Source: Mansonella perstans
Taxonomy: Eukaryota > Nematoda > Chromadorea > Rhabditida > Onchocercidae
Direction of reading: 5' to 3'
NCBI GenBank assembly: GCA_037074765.1
Contig: JBAMDO010000015.1
Span: forward strand, 372,001-436,000
DNA length: 64,000 nt
The notes below the pieces were generated by a model. It did not search any database. It saw only the letters and a program-made list of their open reading frames with translations, and had not been told where the DNA came from. Below are positions 61,093 to 64,000 of this stretch, piece after piece (position 1 is the first letter of the stretch; every line of letters begins with the position of its first letter). The position numbers were made by a program, and so were the translations under genes.

Positions 61093-63873
61093 ATGAAACG
61101 TTCGTATATAGAAGCCGTAAAGGAAGAAGTAAATGAGGAAATTAGTAAAGCATCAACAACATCCGGTGCAGTCAGATCCGTTGAGCAGAGTTTGAATCAT
61201 TTATACAGGACAATTCCAAATTCAGCCAGAAATGAACGTGGCAAAAAATTACGTCTGGAAAAAGCTTCTGTAAGTTGTTACTCAAAAATATAAAACTTCT
61301 AATTTAGATGAAAGATTATCGATTATTCAAATATTTTTTATGCATATGTTACTTGTACAATCTAATTTACAAATGCCGATTAAAATAAAGAGATCAAAAG
61401 AAAAAAAAAAACACACTCGATTTTTTTAAAAGAATGCTTTAGTCCCGGAATTGATTCAAGAAAGGTCTGTGAAGCAAAATATCGAGATGTTATTTATTAC
61501 ATGAAATTTGTCAATGTCTGTTTTTGCGATTTTGTCAAACTAACCTATTAATCTGAGTTTAATGTTTTTTCTATCATTTGCCAAGTTTCTTTTATACAGA
61601 GATATTTATTGACTGATTTTTAATTTTTAAATTGAAATCTTGTGTTTAATAGAAAGGTTTAGCTTAGCAGCGCTTGGTTATTGTTCTTTTCTTTCCATTT
61701 CTAAGAAATATATCTTTAATTCAGGCGAAGCGTGAGCGACAAAAGATGCGTTTGAAATTACGCAAGAAACTTGGTGAAGAAGCAGTACCAAAGGAAAAGC
61801 CACGAACGATTGAAACTACTCGTGAACATGATGATACTGTGATAGAAGATGACGATCAGGAAGTTTGTTCGCTAATTTTTTTTAATACATTCTATATTTT
61901 CATAGAGATATAATTTGTAAATAATTTTAATGTGAGTTCTATAACATTGTAGAATAGATTTGAACAAGAGTCGTCACAGGAGCTTGCAGCTTTTAGAAAC
62001 TGTACTGTGTTTGAAGGTAAATTTCAGTTAAATTTTCGTTTTTAGTCATTAAATAAATGTCGTTTCGCGAATCTTTTTAAAAAAAAATTTTTTTTTAAAA
62101 AATTTGAATTTTGCTCCAGTGATTGACAAGCACTGTGGTTAAAAAGTAGTGTATTTAACAGCGATTATCGCGAATGATTTAGTGCTACGTAAGGACTAAT
62201 TTTTTGTTTAGTATTTTTGATTGAAATCTCTTATAGTTTAGATATTTGTAAAACTTAACGAAGCGTGCCGTTTTCAAGTTATTTATTGGTTTTTTTTTTT
62301 TTTTTTCAGGTTCAGCACGATGAAGCAAATGATGAGATGAGCGCATATTTTAACGATGAAGTGCCACCGAAGATTTTGGTAACTACCTCACCATATGCTA
62401 AAGTGGTTAGTCCTTTTCGTGTAATAATTTTTAAAATACCCTGCCTGCATAGAAGAATGCATACCTTTCAATTTGCATGAAATATGCTGACAGCACAGTG
62501 CTACTAATGCTCTTTTGAATTTCAACTCGCTGATTGCTGAAAACACTATATTCTTATTCATTTTTTTCTTTTATTTTTAAGAATACATTCAAGTTCTGCT
62601 ATGAACTGCAAAAATGCATCCCGAATGCTGAAGTATTTACTCGTAAAGGAATTCCTTTAAAAAAAGTGGTAAAGCAAGCAAAATCCAAGGAATATACTGA
62701 TTTGATTGTAGTGCACGAAGATCGAAAGATGCCAAGTAATTTTTTTTTTTCTTACTGTCAAATGACTTTAATGTAATTCCGTCTCATAAGTTTTTGAAAA
62801 AGCAAAAGTCTTATATTGAAATTTGTTAGATAAAACAGTTAATATAAAAATATACTGATTGAATTGCAGTATCTGTAATTTTTTCAATATCTGTAATTCA
62901 ATTTTTCAATATTTTTTGAGATATGACATTTCCAGATGGTATTGTTCTCTGTCATTTACCGGATGGTCCAACTGCGTTTTTCAAAATTAATAGTTTAACC
63001 TTTACAAAGAATCTCAAGGTGAGAATTTATTGATTGGCCGCTTCTTGATAATTTTGTTCGTTTCTTGGTTTTCCTAATGTATAAATTGAGCAATAAAAAT
63101 AATAGTGTGGCATTGTAGACTTCATCTTATCGATTTTTGAAGTTGTAAAATTTAAAAATTTCATCTCCTTTCTGCTCTTCTAATCGCATAACCAGTAAAA
63201 AATTCAGCAAAAAAGGCATATTTTATTAAAGGACTTGATGGGTGACGAAACTTTAACATTACAGAAAAAAGGCGAATCCACTGTGCATTATCCAGAATTA
63301 GTATTAAACAATTTCAACACTCGGCTTGGACATACAATTGCACGAATGTTTGCATGTCTGTTCCCACAAAAGCCCATGTATTCTGGACGACGAGTGGTTA
63401 CTTTCCATAACCAACGCGACTATATATTTTTCAGGCATCACAGGTTTTGCTTTCCATTATTTTCAATTGTTTTCAGATCATTTTCTTCATCGCTTACTTA
63501 CATTTCTTGGTATTTTTAAAAATTATTTGAATTCCGCATCTGTCTTTTTCATTAATATAATGTCCTTATTTCACTTTTTTTTTTCGAAAAGCGTTTTCTT
63601 ATTCTTACTTGAACATGGAGGTTATTTTGTTTTTTGGCAACAAGATTTTTTTTTGAAACTTAAAATTAAATTTGTTGTTTCTTCTGTACTTTTATTATTA
63701 TTATTAATTATTATTACTGACACTTGTTTTTTTGCTGTAACAGATATGAGTTCAAAAGAGAAGGTGAAAAAGCGGCATTGCTTGAACTTGGGCCTCGTTT
63801 CACTTTACGGCTGAAGTGGTTGCAGAAGGGGACATTCGATAGTCGATATGGTGAATATGAATGGGTCTTAAAG
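61093..63873 (+). CDS. rpf-1: Ribosome production factor 1 (RPF1, Brix domain), 3' end beyond window
   Basis: Seven exons: 61093-61269, 61725-61862, 62310-62402, 62582-62735, 62936-63018, 63265-63443, 63744-63873; 318 residues seen. The terminal exon (human RPF1 has roughly 15 more residues) is past the right edge. A basic N-terminal coil ([20 protein letters not shown]) and an acidic stretch are followed by the Brix domain: [118 protein letters not shown] and [12 protein letters not shown]1 is a nucleolar factor for 27S pre-rRNA processing and 60S assembly. The ATG lies 3 nt after CTTTCAG, compatible with SL trans-splicing. A 64-nt cassette (61953-62016) with good splice sites sits in intron 2 but would shift the frame. 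Confidence 0.94.
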
Positions 63874-63894
63874 GTATCTCCAGGCTTTAATTTT

Positions 63895-64000
63895 TAATAC
63901 TCATAAGATTCACTTCATTGCATAATTGGTTAATGAAATGTCCGATATTAATACTTATAAGATTCACTTCATTGCAAATTGATTAATGAAATGTCCCTAA
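63895..64000. repeat. 54-bp-period tandem duplication in the last visible RPF1 intron
   Basis: A copy starting TAATACTCATAAGATTCACT at 63895 recurs, with a few changes, from 63949 and runs to the window edge. More copies may lie beyond. Confidence 0.85.

Noticed and set aside
63326..63814. 162-aa plus-strand frame at the right end
   Set aside because: An out-of-frame reading through two RPF1 exons and a T-rich intron. The RPF1 frame is supported by Brix-domain homology.
1..64000. tRNA, rRNA, snRNA, spliced-leader RNA genes, CRISPR arrays
   Set aside because: No tRNA T-loop/B-box pattern, SL sequence or regularly spaced repeat was recognised by eye. A covariance-model scan could still find some.

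Overview
This is nuclear DNA of a eukaryote and almost certainly of a nematode, probably a clade III (filarial or spirurid) worm. It is AT-rich, its genes are built from many 30-250 nt exons with GT-AG introns, and several start codons sit a few bases after a 3' splice site, as expected for spliced-leader trans-splicing. The gene content is nematode-like: an NRF-6-type acyltransferase, a DB-module secreted protein, two TTBK-like kinases of the worm-expanded CK1 group, and arp-6 next to sap-49 as I recall them in C. elegans. All gene models were joined by hand from splice signals, reading frame and family homology. For every gene called a family member the exon lengths sum to a whole number of codons.

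Layout. 1-1966 (-): 5' part of a Pax3/7 gene, running off the left edge. 1967-6730: mostly non-coding, with a trinucleotide-repeat block. 6731-8426 (-): TMEM9. 10196-10700 (+) and 10989-11162 (-): two tiny convergent membrane-protein genes sharing a palindromic poly(A) element. 12927-18837 (-): NRF-6-like acyltransferase, 17 exons. 19740-20040 (-): unidentified two-exon reading frame. 20326-23062 (-): SF3B4/sap-49. 23729-26371 (-): ARP6. 29088-30576 (+): RAB-39. 32382-32698 (-): small unrecognised membrane protein. 33137-34329 (-): Asterix/WDR83OS, a PAT-complex subunit. 35046-40845 (-): long-form RNase Z (hoe-1/ELAC2). 41488-43518 (-): TTBK-like kinase A. 48131-50465 (+): secreted DB-module protein. 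52821-56916 (+): secreted BPI/LBP-family protein. 58084-60293 (-): TTBK-like kinase B. 61093-63873 (+): RPF1, a Brix ribosome-assembly factor, running off the right edge.

Functionally the window mixes core RNA and chromatin housekeeping (splicing SF3B4, tRNA 3' processing RNase Z, rRNA maturation RPF1, SWR1-type ARP6) with ER and endosome functions (Asterix, RAB-39, TMEM9) and a nematode-style secreted or lipid-handling set (NRF-6-like, DB module, BPI-like). No bacterial, CRISPR, tRNA or rRNA feature was seen. The more novel material is the set of very short multi-exon membrane proteins that length-filtered gene finding would miss, and the perfect palindrome giving both convergent tiny genes an AATAAA signal.
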